NCBI RefSeq assembly: GCF_004362975.1
Contig: NZ_SNXO01000023.1
Location: 1-38,933, forward strand
Origin: Aminicella lysinilytica
Lineage (GTDB): Bacteria > Bacillota > Clostridia > Peptostreptococcales > Anaerovoracaceae
Length of the DNA: 38,933 nucleotides
Direction of reading: 5' to 3'
The notes below the pieces were generated by a model. That model did not search any database. It was given only the letters and a program-made list of their open reading frames with translations, and was not told where the DNA came from. This document shows, piece by piece, positions 17,406 through 25,245 of this stretch (position 1 is its first letter; every line of letters starts with the position of its first letter). A program made the translations under genes and the position numbers.

Positions 17406-17732
17406 ATGACATATTTCAGAAATGATATAGCGGCTAAATGCGGCGTGAACGCGGCTGTCGTAGCGCAGCTGCTCTGGGACAGGCTCATTGACGAGGCCGG
17501 AACAGAGGAAGCACTGGAAAGGCACGGCTGTTTCTGGAGCAGATGTTCTGCCCGCATGATGACGGCCGAGCTTCCGTTTCTGAGTATCCATATGGCAAAA
17601 GATGCCGTAGGTCTGCTTAAGGAGAATGGATATATCAGAAAGGGGTGTTTCAATGACAACAGATTCGATCACACGAACTGGTACAGTTTCACTGAATACG
17701 GCGTAAGGATAATGGAAGTGGGCGATGAATGA
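17406..17732 (+). CDS. Small winged-helix-like ICE protein
   Basis: A 108-aa protein beginning MTYFRNDIAAKCG. ATG 17406 is preceded by GGAGGACGATAAG, which favours it over an in-frame start at 17391. The pattern (VVAQLLWD, a central KMM-type RCSARMMTAE helix, AKDAVGLLKENGYIRKG, then a Y-F-T-EYG strand) resembles small winged-helix proteins of phages and ICEs that look like replication-initiator N-termini. That assignment is from memory of the pattern and not firm. Its stop overlaps the next start as ATGA, showing operon coupling. Confidence 0.65.
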   Translation: MTYFRNDIAAKCGVNAAVVAQLLWDRLIDEAGTEEALERHGCFWSRCSARMMTAELPFLSIHMAKDAVGLLKENGYIRKGCFNDNRFDHTNWYSFTEYGVRIMEVGDE

Positions 17733-17932
17733 TGAAAACAGAAAGATGCCCGGACAACTGTAACTACAAAGGCAGGGAGGCTGCATTCTGCGGCTTCTGC
17801 ATGAGAAAGATTCTTGATGAAAGGAGGAATGAAAAATATGGCAATAGACAGACAAAAACAGAGGACGCTGCTTCGCCTGACGAACTTCGGGGCGGATACG
17901 GAGAAGAAGATAACGGCTCTTTCGGTAACTGA
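17729..17932 (+). CDS. Small cysteine-rich protein (possible zinc binder)
   Basis: A 67-aa frame that starts ATGA-coupled to the previous gene. The first third has CPDNCNYKG followed by CGFC, four closely spaced cysteines fit for one zinc ion. The last 32 codons overlap the next gene in another frame and look low-complexity (acidic, Gly-rich), so the protein may be genuine mainly in its N-terminal part. Similar mini-proteins are common in ICE gene strings. Function is unknown. Confidence 0.5.
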   Translation: MMKTERCPDNCNYKGREAAFCGFCMRKILDERRNEKYGNRQTKTEDAASPDELRGGYGEEDNGSFGN

Positions 17933-18122
17933 CATATTGTCCATACCTGGAGTGACGGTGACGGAGATCCACACGATAACAGAACTTCAGGATGCGATCA
18001 AAGGCCACAGGGTCATAAGATACCTGAGCGGAGGAACAGATGTTAAGCCGAAGGAAGCTGTAAAGGAGGAAGACGATCATGGACATGAAGACAGAGACTG
18101 TGGAAGCGAAGACATTGGATGA
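17838..18122 (+). CDS. Hypothetical ICE protein
   Basis: A 94-aa protein starting MAIDRQKQ at ATG 17838. A strong AAAGGAGG lies 10 bases upstream; in-frame ATGs at 17814 and 17829 are before or on top of that site. It contains LTNFGADTEKKITALSVTDI and ends with an acidic, His-containing tail. No domain is recognised. It overlaps the cysteine-rich gene upstream by 95 bases and the 45-aa gene downstream by 44 bases, so this stretch is unusually compact. Confidence 0.65.
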   Translation: MAIDRQKQRTLLRLTNFGADTEKKITALSVTDILSIPGVTVTEIHTITELQDAIKGHRVIRYLSGGTDVKPKEAVKEEDDHGHEDRDCGSEDIG

Positions 18123-18216
18123 AGTCCGCAAGATCATAGAGGAGATGCCTGAAGGAACAGTCGTCTCACTTGATGTGAAGGAGGTAACAGGCCATGCAGA
18201 TGCAGAAAGAAAATGA
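18079..18216 (+). CDS. Small hypothetical ICE protein
   Basis: A 45-aa frame with ATG 18079 behind AAAGGAGG. It is acidic and helical in its first half (LDEVRKIIEEMPEG), then has a short strand (TVVSLDVKEVTG). It overlaps the genes on both sides. The good ribosome binding site supports it, but nothing else identifies it. Confidence 0.5.
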   Translation: MDMKTETVEAKTLDEVRKIIEEMPEGTVVSLDVKEVTGHADAERK

Positions 18217-18691
18217 GGTAAAAGTGGTGAACATCCGCATGGTCAGGGAGCCATCGCTGTACAGCGCAGATCCCATCAGTTCGCCTCAGGATGTTCTGGA
18301 TGTGATCGCAAATGAACTGAAAGATTACGACAGAGAAGTGTTTGCCATACTGAATCTAAAGTCCAACGGGCAGGTGATCAATCTGAACATATGCAGCGTT
18401 GGGACGCTGAGTTCCGCTATGGTGAGTCCAAGGGAGGTGTTCAAGAGCAGTATATTATCTAACGCTGCGGCTTTCATAGCCATACACAACCATCCGAGCG
18501 GAACGCCTGTTGCCAGCGAGGAAGACAAGACCACAACAAAGAGGCTCCAGGAGTGCGGCCAGCTGATGGACATTAAGATGCTGGATCATATCATAGTGGC
18601 AGGCGAGAGCGGCGAGATGATGAGCTTCAAGGGTACAGGCTTAATGGACGAGATCGCAGCATTTAAGCCATCTATGGCAAGAGAAAGATAA
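18194..18691 (+). CDS. RadC-like JAB-domain protein
   Basis: A 165-aa protein of the RadC/DUF2466 type found widely on mobile elements. The JAMM metal motif is complete: an upstream Glu (SPREVFKSS), then HNHPSGTPVASEED near residues 98-111. The N-terminal HhH domain of chromosomal RadC is absent, as is usual for ICE copies. The start has AAGGAGGTAACAGGCC upstream and overlaps the 45-aa gene. The biochemical role of the family is unsettled; a metalloprotease-like or DNA-related role is inferred from the fold. Confidence 0.88.
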   Translation: MQMQKENEVKVVNIRMVREPSLYSADPISSPQDVLDVIANELKDYDREVFAILNLKSNGQVINLNICSVGTLSSAMVSPREVFKSSILSNAAAFIAIHNHPSGTPVASEEDKTTTKRLQECGQLMDIKMLDHIIVAGESGEMMSFKGTGLMDEIAAFKPSMARER

Positions 18692-18721
18692 AGTAAAGTG
18701 AAATCGAAAGGAGAAACCACA

Positions 18722-19003
18722 ATGGATAACAAGAAGAATGAAGTGACATTTGAGATCGTAGAATCTATAGGAGTCATAGCAAAGAACCCGTCAGGGTGGC
18801 AGAAGGAACTGAATATGGTGTCCTGGAACGGCGGTCAGGCAAAGTATGACATCCGCGACTGGGATCCGGAACACCAGCATATGTCCAGAGGCATAACACT
18901 CTCAGAGGACGACATGAGCATAGTGAGACAGCTTCTGGACAGCAGGACTGGTAGGAACAATATCCAGAATAAGGAGATGAAAGACAGAAGCTGGGAGAGG
19001 TAG
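18722..19003 (+). CDS. YdbC-family PC4-like protein
   Basis: A 93-aa protein related to the PC4/YdbC single-strand-DNA-binding fold. ATG 18722 follows GAAAGGAG; the longer frame to 18698 has no site. The conserved core is GWQKELNMVSWNGGQAKYD then IRDWDPEHQ and GITLSEDD. A second member of the same family sits in the inserted element at 33879 with the same motifs. A role in single-stranded DNA handling during transfer is an inference. It is the last gene before the AT-richer cargo module. Confidence 0.82.
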   Translation: MDNKKNEVTFEIVESIGVIAKNPSGWQKELNMVSWNGGQAKYDIRDWDPEHQHMSRGITLSEDDMSIVRQLLDSRTGRNNIQNKEMKDRSWER

Positions 19004-19023
19004 TAAATTTATAACATTTACTT

Positions 19024-19059
19024 ATGGCCCTGTGGTATAATAATGTATTATAGGGCCAT
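19024..19059 (+). promoter_or_regulatory. Promoter embedded in an inverted repeat (candidate operator)
   Basis: ATGGCCCT (19024-19031) and AGGGCCAT (19052-19059) flank an extended -10 box, TGGTATAAT (19033-19041). The -35 region (AACATT) is weak. Palindrome arms on both sides of a -10 box suggest repression of the two-gene module that starts 48 bases downstream. No T run follows, so a terminator is less likely. Confidence 0.6.
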
Positions 19060-19106
19060 GTATAGAATCGTGTGGAATATAGAAGTTCAGTAAAGAGAGG
19101 TATTTC

Positions 19107-20105
19107 ATGAGTAAAAACAATCAAATTACAAAAGAGAGTATCGTGAATGATTGTTTCTCATTGTTTGATGAGCAATTTACGATCGCTGATTTTACGGCCT
19201 CTATTGAACGTGCAAACCAAGAATCTAATGAAGTTTTGGATTCGGCAAGGACTGCAATAAAAAAGGCTCTTTGCAATGACACAGACGAAGATACAAAATA
19301 TGTTGTTGATATGGGGTCCGAATTACGAGATAAGATTGAAAAAGGCGAAGTAAAACTTGTCCATAACTCTGACGGTTATTTATTCGCTCAACTAAGGCAG
19401 GGGAATGGTCGATATGGGAAAAAGCTGGCTATTAAGGAAGAACTGCAGGAAGAAAGAATATCTGCGGATGCACTGCAACTTGCATTGCAAATGGATGCAA
19501 TCAAAACTCAGCTTGACACTATTATTAGCACCATGCAAGAGATAGAAGGACGAGTGGCTGATGTAATACAGGGACAGCGGAATGATAGGGTTGGTTTGTT
19601 TTACAGTGGGCTAAGTTTGTATTATGAAGCAAAGACTATTAAAGATGATGTGTTGAAGAAGCAAATCACAGCACAATCATTAAAAGCAATAAGTGATGCG
19701 AATTCTCAAATGATTCAAGATATACGTTCTAGCATACAATATTTGATTACAGAACAGTACCAATCAGAGAAGAATAGCATGCAACACGTTGATGAGCATA
19801 TTAGCATTATTAAGCAGTGCTATGATATTGTTTATAGGGCATCATTTTTAAAGGCTGAAATTTATCAAGAAAATGGAGAAATCGAATCAATGCTGACGGC
19901 ACTTGATGAATATGGTAGATTTGTAGCAAACATGATAGCTCCTTACGTTGGAAAACTAAGTGAGCTTGATAAGGATAGTGTGTTTATAGAGAAGGGTACT
20001 TGGGGAACTATTGCAAATACATTAACTGGTTGTAATGAACTTAAAAAAATGATTAGTGGAAACGAAGGATATTTACTGAGTTTAGGAGGAAATCAAAATG
20101 GCTAA
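19107..20105 (+). CDS. Unknown coiled-coil protein, first gene of a cargo module
   Basis: A 332-aa soluble protein that I do not recognise. ATG 19107 is preceded by AAGAGAGGT. Residues 1-70 are acidic. Near 75-115 is a small basic segment (GNGRYGKKLAIKEEL), and residues 120-290 are predicted helical and coiled-coil (ALQMDAIKTQLDTIISTMQEIE onwards). Base composition is clearly more AT-rich than the ICE genes on either side, pointing to separate acquisition. It overlaps the next gene by eight bases. The pair has its own promoter and terminator. Defence or stress function is only a guess from position as ICE cargo. Confidence 0.75.
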   Translation: MSKNNQITKESIVNDCFSLFDEQFTIADFTASIERANQESNEVLDSARTAIKKALCNDTDEDTKYVVDMGSELRDKIEKGEVKLVHNSDGYLFAQLRQGNGRYGKKLAIKEELQEERISADALQLALQMDAIKTQLDTIISTMQEIEGRVADVIQGQRNDRVGLFYSGLSLYYEAKTIKDDVLKKQITAQSLKAISDANSQMIQDIRSSIQYLITEQYQSEKNSMQHVDEHISIIKQCYDIVYRASFLKAEIYQENGEIESMLTALDEYGRFVANMIAPYVGKLSELDKDSVFIEKGTWGTIANTLTGCNELKKMISGNEGYLLSLGGNQNG

Positions 20106-20490
20106 AGACAGAAGAAAAAAGGGTTGTCCAAATGAGAACTGCAAATTGCATAATAAAGTCAAACAAGACATTGCCGCAAATTATTGTCCAAACTGTGGAG
20201 AGAAACTGATATTTATATGTGCTAATAATGGGTGTTTCAATGAAATTGAAGAAAGGGGCCAAGAGCATTATTATTGCGATCGATGTGCCGGAGAAAAGAA
20301 AGACAGAAAACAGAAACGTAAAGATACAGCGAAAAAGTATGCAATGAGAGCAGGTGGAGTTGTGGTAACCCCAGTTGTGGTGGCTGGTGCAAACATCATA
20401 AAGGAAGTATCAAAAGATGGGCAAAAAGCTGCTGCAAAGGCGGGAGTGGAATTTGTAGAGAATGCAGTTAAAGCGGTAGTAAAAAAGTGA
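20098..20490 (+). CDS. Double zinc-ribbon protein, second gene of the cargo module
   Basis: A 130-aa basic protein. Two zinc-ribbon-like knuckle sets are visible: CPNENC then CPNCG (residues 10-38), and CANNGC then CDRC (about 41-63). A lysine-rich linker follows. The last 60 residues carry a Gly/Val/Ala stretch (GGVVVTPVVVAG), which may insert in or lie on a membrane, then an amphipathic helix. Translation is coupled to the coiled-coil gene through an eight-base overlap. The two proteins probably act together. A terminator follows at 20533. Confidence 0.72.
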   Translation: MAKDRRKKGCPNENCKLHNKVKQDIAANYCPNCGEKLIFICANNGCFNEIEERGQEHYYCDRCAGEKKDRKQKRKDTAKKYAMRAGGVVVTPVVVAGANIIKEVSKDGQKAAAKAGVEFVENAVKAVVKK

Positions 20491-20532
20491 GGGATGCTGG
20501 CATTATTGTAGATTAATATGGCTTATTACATT

Positions 20533-20556
20533 GGACGCTTAACGGCGTCCTTTTTT
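20533..20556 (+). terminator. Rho-independent terminator
   Basis: GGACGC (20533-20538) and GCGTCC (20545-20550), then six T residues. It closes the two-gene cargo module. Confidence 0.87.
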
Positions 20557-20576
20557 ATGTGGGAAGGAGAATATGA

Positions 20577-21527
20577 ATGCCATATTATGATAAAGATCAA
20601 ATCGCGAAGGCGCGGGAGATGGATCTTCTGACCTATCTCAGGCTGTATGATCCGGGGGAGCTGGTCAAGGTATCGGGTGAGAATTACTCTACTAGGACTC
20701 ACGATAGCATGTCCATATCACACGGCAAGTGGATGTGGTGGTCTAGGGGCTTTGGCGGGGCATCGGCACTGGATTATCTGGTAAAAGTAAGAGGCCATCC
20801 ATTCACTGAAGCAGTGGGGAAGATACTGAACGAGGAGAGCAGCGGCTCTCCTATTTTTGTGCAACAAAGGGAAGAAACTAAGGTGAAGAAACTTCTTTTG
20901 CCGGAGAAGAACGACTCAAATGATGTGGTCATCGGCTATTTAACGGGCAGGGGCATAGACCGCGGTCTTGTGGAGGAATGCATCGCAAAGGGCATGATAT
21001 ACGAATCTTTGCCTTATCACAACTGCATATTCTTGGGATTCGATGACGAAGCCGAAGCAAGGTACGCAAGCTTTCGCGCGAGCAAACCTGAGAGGATCAT
21101 GGGCGATACCGCCGGCAGCGACAAAAGATATAGTTTTTGTATTAAAGGAACGACCGGCATAGTGCATGTCTTCGAGAGCGCCATAGACCTTTTGTCTTTT
21201 GTTACACTAGAAAAACTCAGGGAAGGCATAGCACCCCGAGACAATTTATTATCCCTGGCGGGGGTGTATCAGCCCAGCGCGGATCCGGCCAGATTCAAGA
21301 TACCCCTGGCACTCAGCCGATTCCTGGGAGCCAATAAAAACATATACGAGATCGTTTTGCACCTGGACAGAGACAGGATCGGAAGCAGCATGTCTATGGC
21401 TTTGTCGCGGGCCCTTGGCGATGGTTACCAGATCAGAGACGAGCCGCCGAAGTTCGGCAAGGACATGAACGATGAGCTGATGCATGTGCGTCAGAAGTTA
21501 AAAGAAAGAGAGGTTAAGAGGAAATGA
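20577..21527 (+). CDS. DUF3991/TOPRIM-domain protein (primase-like)
   Basis: A 316-aa protein of the ICE/plasmid family that combines a short N-terminal DUF3991 region with a TOPRIM domain. The N-terminus resembles the DnaG zinc-domain fold without its cysteines (HGKWMWWSRGFGGASALDYLV near residue 48). The TOPRIM part includes the nucleotide-binding acid FESAIDLLSF near 203 and the DxD-like HLDRDRIG near 262, ending KDMNDEL. The start has AAGGAG upstream. It overlaps the DUF3846 gene by four bases. Its role in priming transferred DNA is inferred from family context. Confidence 0.87.
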   Translation: MPYYDKDQIAKAREMDLLTYLRLYDPGELVKVSGENYSTRTHDSMSISHGKWMWWSRGFGGASALDYLVKVRGHPFTEAVGKILNEESSGSPIFVQQREETKVKKLLLPEKNDSNDVVIGYLTGRGIDRGLVEECIAKGMIYESLPYHNCIFLGFDDEAEARYASFRASKPERIMGDTAGSDKRYSFCIKGTTGIVHVFESAIDLLSFVTLEKLREGIAPRDNLLSLAGVYQPSADPARFKIPLALSRFLGANKNIYEIVLHLDRDRIGSSMSMALSRALGDGYQIRDEPPKFGKDMNDELMHVRQKLKEREVKRK

Positions 21528-21958
21528 ATAATGTAAAAGAAACGGAGGGGCTTATCAATGTATTGCTGGTAAAGCCGGGAGAGGAAGCGAAGATGGTCGA
21601 GATTAATGATAACCTTGAGTCCATGCAGAATGCAATCGGAGGCATGATAGAGGAATATATGCCATTCGAAGATGACGTTGCCATAGTGTGCAACGAGGAA
21701 GGAAAGCTCATGGGACTGCCTCCGAGCAGAGCGATATATGGTGAAGACGGACGCTTGATGGACGTTATGTCAGGCACCTTTTTTGTCTGCTATGCACCCA
21801 TAGAAAGCGAGAGATTCCTGTCGCTTCCAACCGACTTGGAGAAGAAATACACCGAAATGTTCAAGAGCCCGGAAGAGTTTTTCAGGACTACTGAAGGAAT
21901 AAAAGTGGTCAAGATAGAGCCTAAGGGAAGAGAAAAATCAGCAGGGATGGAAAGGTAG
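21524..21958 (+). CDS. DUF3846 protein
   Basis: A 144-aa ICE protein whose core pattern matches DUF3846: INVLLVKPGEEAKMVEI at the start, then a central acidic segment with GLPPSRAIYGEDGRLMDVMSGTFF. The start codon overlaps the TOPRIM gene's stop (ATGA). No enzymatic motif is visible. Such proteins regularly accompany TOPRIM and MobC genes in Tn1549-like elements. The proposed oriT follows directly. Confidence 0.8.
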   Translation: MNNVKETEGLINVLLVKPGEEAKMVEINDNLESMQNAIGGMIEEYMPFEDDVAIVCNEEGKLMGLPPSRAIYGEDGRLMDVMSGTFFVCYAPIESERFLSLPTDLEKKYTEMFKSPEEFFRTTEGIKVVKIEPKGREKSAGMER

Positions 21959-21989
21959 ACAGCAGGGAAAGTGTTTCCGCTATCTTTAG

Positions 21990-22080
21990 CAAGCAAAGCA
22001 TTCAGGAGTACGTACTCCTTCACGCAGGATATGCAGGGGATACCCCTGAGACCCCGGGCGCAGCATGCCGCTGCGCCTTA
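21990..22080. other. Candidate origin of transfer (oriT) of the ICE
   Basis: The 149-base gap upstream of mobC holds three ordered palindromes: a perfect 16-mer AGGAGTACGTACTCCT (22004-22019), CAGGGG-ATA-CCCCTG (22034-22048), and GGCGCAGC/GCTGCGCC (22057-22077) with a five-base loop. Dense palindromes just before mobC and a relaxase gene are where oriT normally lies. The exact nick site is not identified. Confidence 0.6.
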
Positions 22081-22107
22081 ACTTACAGAAACAGAAAGGA
22101 CAGGCAA

Positions 22108-22437
22108 ATGAAACGAAGCATAAAGAAACAGATATGGATGAACAAGAAGGAAGCAGAGGATCTTAAGAAGAAGGCGAAGAACGCCTGCATGACGGAGTCA
22201 AGATATATAAGGATGCTCATTGCAGGGTTCATCCCAAGAGAAGCGCCGAGCGACAGTTTTTTTGCGGACATGGACAAGCTTCGCGCACTTGGTGATGAAC
22301 TCAGCAGAAAGGCAGGCACGCATTCGGAAGAAGCAACGTCGATCCTTGAGGATGAAGCCAAGAGCCTCCACTTGCTCCAGGCAAAGATAGAGCGAGAATA
22401 TCTACGACCTGACAAGGTGGATAAGAGATGGCAGTAA
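22108..22437 (+). CDS. mobC: MobC-family relaxosome protein
   Basis: A 109-aa basic accessory protein that helps the relaxase open oriT. The N-terminus is a ribbon-helix-helix-like segment (KKQIWMNKKEAEDLKKKAKNA), then SRYIRMLIAGF, as in the MobC/bacterial mobilisation family. AGAAAGGACAGGCAA lies upstream of ATG 22108. It overlaps the relaxase start by 10 bases, so the two are made together. The candidate oriT lies directly upstream. Confidence 0.85.
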   Translation: MKRSIKKQIWMNKKEAEDLKKKAKNACMTESRYIRMLIAGFIPREAPSDSFFADMDKLRALGDELSRKAGTHSEEATSILEDEAKSLHLLQAKIEREYLRPDKVDKRWQ

Positions 22438-23792
22438 CGAGGATATGGCGGATAAGAGGAAACGCATCCGCACCGCTTGCTTATGTAGAGGATACTGAGA
22501 AGACGAAGAACAGGGGAACTGAACCGGCAGCAGATGATAAAGCACTTTCTGATGTCATAGACTACGCGTCGAACAGAGAGAAGACAGACCTGCAGTTTTA
22601 TACCACAGGTATCAACTGCAATGTGACCGCCGCCAAGGATCAATTCGATACGGTCAAGATGAGGTTCGGTAAAGAGGGAGGTATAGTTGCCGGTCACTGC
22701 TACCAGAGCTTCAGGGAAGGCGAGGTATCAGCTGCGGAAGCACATGAGATAGGAGTCGAACTGGCCAGGGAATTATGGGGCGACCGATTTCAGGTGATAG
22801 TGGCGACGCATCTTAACACCAAGCACTTCCATAATCATTTTGTATTCAATTCAGTCTCATTTTGCGACGGCAACAGGTTCCACTTCTGCAATGAAGCATA
22901 TAGGAACCTGCGCGAGACATCGGATAGAATTTGCAAAGAGCATGGCCTGTCCATCATAGAAAAGCCGGAAGGGAAAAGATTAAGCATGAACATTTACAAA
23001 ATGGAGCAGGCAGGAATGCCGACAAGGTACAATATCGCAAGGCAGGCCGTAGATGAGGCCGTATCGCTTAGCCTGAACATGGAAGAATTTGCGGGCGAGC
23101 TAAAGAAACGCGGCTATGTCTGCAAGTTGGACCCGAAGCATAAGTACTGGTCTATTGTACCTCCGGGCTGGAACAAAAGCATAAGGACCTACAGGCTCGG
23201 TGAGGAGTATACCAAAGACAGGATCATGGAGCGTGTATACGGCAACGACCCATCAGTCAGGACAGAGCGGATCAGGCAGGCGTACAGAACGCCAAACAAC
23301 TACAACCTGAAACGCAGGATAGATAAGATCATGGGAAGGACGGGACTTGAAAAGTTATACCTTCGGTACTGTTATGAGCTTGGCTATCTGCCAAAGTACA
23401 CACAGAGACCGACCAGGCTCCACATAGTTTTGAAAGAGGATCTGCTAAAGTGCGATCTGTACAGCGAGGAAGCAAAATTTCTGGTGAGACATAAGATCGA
23501 GACCGATGCAGACCTTGGAAGTTTTGTGGCAGGGACAAAGGGTACTGTGGAGAAACTCACAGGCGAAAGGGAAGAACTGAGGAAGATGGTAAAGCGTAAT
23601 ATCAGCGAGCCTGACCGCGGCGCAGCCAAGGAAAAGATGAAGGAACTAACAGAGCAGCTCAAGGGATACAGGAGAGATCTCAGACTTGCAGGAGACATTG
23701 GAGAAAGATCCAAAGTCATGGAGAAGAACATTGAGACAGTAGACAGAGAGCGCACAGAAGTGCGAGAAAGGAAAGGAGTGAAGAGCATATGA
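22428..23792 (+). CDS. Relaxase (MobA/VirD2 family)
   Basis: A 454-aa relaxase that would nick oriT and pilot the DNA strand into the recipient. The relaxase domain fills about residues 1-250. The three-histidine metal site is HFHNHF near residue 133, preceded by VIVATHLNTK. An N-terminal tyrosine for strand cleavage is likely in the first 60 residues, but I cannot say which one. The C-terminal third is basic and helical (EREELRKMVKRN and following). It overlaps mobC and the PcfB gene, so mobC-relaxase-pcfB form one translational unit. Confidence 0.92.
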   Translation: MAVTRIWRIRGNASAPLAYVEDTEKTKNRGTEPAADDKALSDVIDYASNREKTDLQFYTTGINCNVTAAKDQFDTVKMRFGKEGGIVAGHCYQSFREGEVSAAEAHEIGVELARELWGDRFQVIVATHLNTKHFHNHFVFNSVSFCDGNRFHFCNEAYRNLRETSDRICKEHGLSIIEKPEGKRLSMNIYKMEQAGMPTRYNIARQAVDEAVSLSLNMEEFAGELKKRGYVCKLDPKHKYWSIVPPGWNKSIRTYRLGEEYTKDRIMERVYGNDPSVRTERIRQAYRTPNNYNLKRRIDKIMGRTGLEKLYLRYCYELGYLPKYTQRPTRLHIVLKEDLLKCDLYSEEAKFLVRHKIETDADLGSFVAGTKGTVEKLTGEREELRKMVKRNISEPDRGAAKEKMKELTEQLKGYRRDLRLAGDIGERSKVMEKNIETVDRERTEVRERKGVKSI

Positions 23793-24484
23793 ATCCGGGA
23801 GGAGATGCAGCAGAACAGGTAGTGAGGATGTCACTTGAAGGAGTAGAGGTCGCTGCCAGGATAACAGGCACAGGAGCCAAGAACATAGCGATACTTCTTG
23901 CAGCGGTGCTGAAGGAAGAACAGAAGACGAGAGGCAAGGCCAGGATGACCAACATGCTGAAGTCTGGGAAGGAACTGAAGGTCTATTCCATAAGACAAAA
24001 GGATCTTAAGACCTTCGCCAAGGAAGCAAAGAGATACGGAGTTTTGTACTGCGTGCTGAAGGACAAGAACAGCAAGGACGGCGATGCAGTGGTGGATGTC
24101 ATGGCAAGGGCTGATGACGCATCGAAGATACAGCGTATCACTGAGAGGTTCAGATTTGATACTGTGGACAGGGCAACTGTAATAGGCGAGATCGCAAAAG
24201 AGAAGGGGACGAAGGCCGAGCCATCAAAGGCCGCGGGGAAGATGATACCAAACCCCTCACGAGCGCAGACAGAGAACGTGCCTCTGTCAGAGCGCAGCTC
24301 GAAGCAAACAAGCCGTTCAGGATCAATGAATGGCGGAAGCTCTAGGGAATCCGTCAGAGAAAAGCTGAATGGATACAAAAACGAGGCGGAAAAGTCCAAG
24401 GCAGCCAGGACTAAGACCAGGTCAAAGGGAAGCCGCAGCACAGCACGTAAAGCACCAAACAAAAATAAGGCGAAAGGCAGGTAG
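23789..24484 (+). CDS. PcfB-family (DUF3801) conjugation protein
   Basis: A 231-aa relaxosome or coupling accessory. The DUF3801 core runs from residue 5 to about 130: VVRMSLEGVEVAARITGTG, then GKARMTNMLKSGKELKVYSI and VLYCVLKDKN. The remaining 100 residues are a low-complexity Lys/Arg/Ser tail rich in SKAARTKTRSKGS. PcfB of enterococcal pCF10 links relaxase to coupling protein; this role is transferred by homology. ATG overlaps the relaxase stop by four bases. Confidence 0.85.
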   Translation: MNPGGDAAEQVVRMSLEGVEVAARITGTGAKNIAILLAAVLKEEQKTRGKARMTNMLKSGKELKVYSIRQKDLKTFAKEAKRYGVLYCVLKDKNSKDGDAVVDVMARADDASKIQRITERFRFDTVDRATVIGEIAKEKGTKAEPSKAAGKMIPNPSRAQTENVPLSERSSKQTSRSGSMNGGSSRESVREKLNGYKNEAEKSKAARTKTRSKGSRSTARKAPNKNKAKGR

Positions 24485-24489
24485 ATGAA

Positions 24490-24690
24490 ATGGACAGAAA
24501 GAGGATATATCTTACGCTGGAAGAATATGAAAGGAACATCATATTCACGGCGCTGAATGAGATGAGGAACGCCATGATCGCGGAATCACGCCCCACTGAT
24601 CCCGTGGACGACCTCATGATCAAGGTGGACAGCGCAGGCGGAAAGAGATCCCGCGTGGCGGAAGGGAATGCACTTGAAGGATACAGATAA
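24490..24690 (+). CDS. Small ICE protein, paralogue of the one at 12007
   Basis: A 66-aa protein between PcfB and the coupling protein. Its core (TLEEYERNIIFTALNEMRNA, then TDPVDDLMIKV) matches the 48-aa protein at the left end of the ICE, showing two copies of one small family. The last 18 residues overlap the coupling-protein start. Function is unknown; its position suggests a role near the relaxosome. Confidence 0.7.
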   Translation: MDRKRIYLTLEEYERNIIFTALNEMRNAMIAESRPTDPVDDLMIKVDSAGGKRSRVAEGNALEGYR

Positions 24691-25174
24691 GCGCACTATG
24701 CTGATATTTTCCCTCTGCGGTTTTATCCCGGTGATCTGGGCAGCACTTAAGATCGCGCCCTACACGGATGAGAACGTGCTTGATATCATGACAAAGATGG
24801 ATATGATATTTTCTGATCCATATCATTTGAAGCTAACAGAGAACAGCCTGCGGGTCGTTCTTATTTTTGTGGCTGCATATGTCATGGGCATCGGCATATA
24901 TTATTCCACCAGGAGAAATTACCGCAGAGGAGAAGAACACGGCTCAGCATCGTGGGGCGATGCTGCTGCCGTGAACAAAAGATATGTGCAGAAGCCGCCT
25001 GAAGCAAACAAGATCCTTACGCAGCATGTGAGGATAGGTCTTGACGGAACAAAGCACAGAAGGAATCTGAACGTGCTGGTCATAGGCGGATCCGGCGCAG
25101 GCAAGACGCGGTTCTACTGCAAACCTAATCTCATGCAGGCCAATACTTCCTTCGTTGTGCTTGACCCGAACGGA
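24668..25174 (+). pseudogene. 5' fragment of the type IV coupling protein (VirD4/TraG/T4CP) gene, split by insertion
   Basis: This fragment encodes the N-terminal 169 aa of the ATPase that hands the relaxase-DNA complex to the secretion channel. Two membrane helices (about residues 12-28 and 55-78) precede the cytosolic domain. The Walker A GGSGAGKTRF lies near residue 140, followed by FVVLDPNG. There the reading leaves the gene: the inserted element supplies five foreign codons (KIVLL) and a stop at 25192. The remainder of the gene resumes at 34410. As it stands, no complete coupling protein is made from this locus. Confidence 0.9.
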
Positions 25175-25245
25175 AAAATTGTTTTACTATAATTATGCAA
25201 GTGCAGTTCATAACAAAAAGATAAATGTAGAAAGGAGGCTCACAA

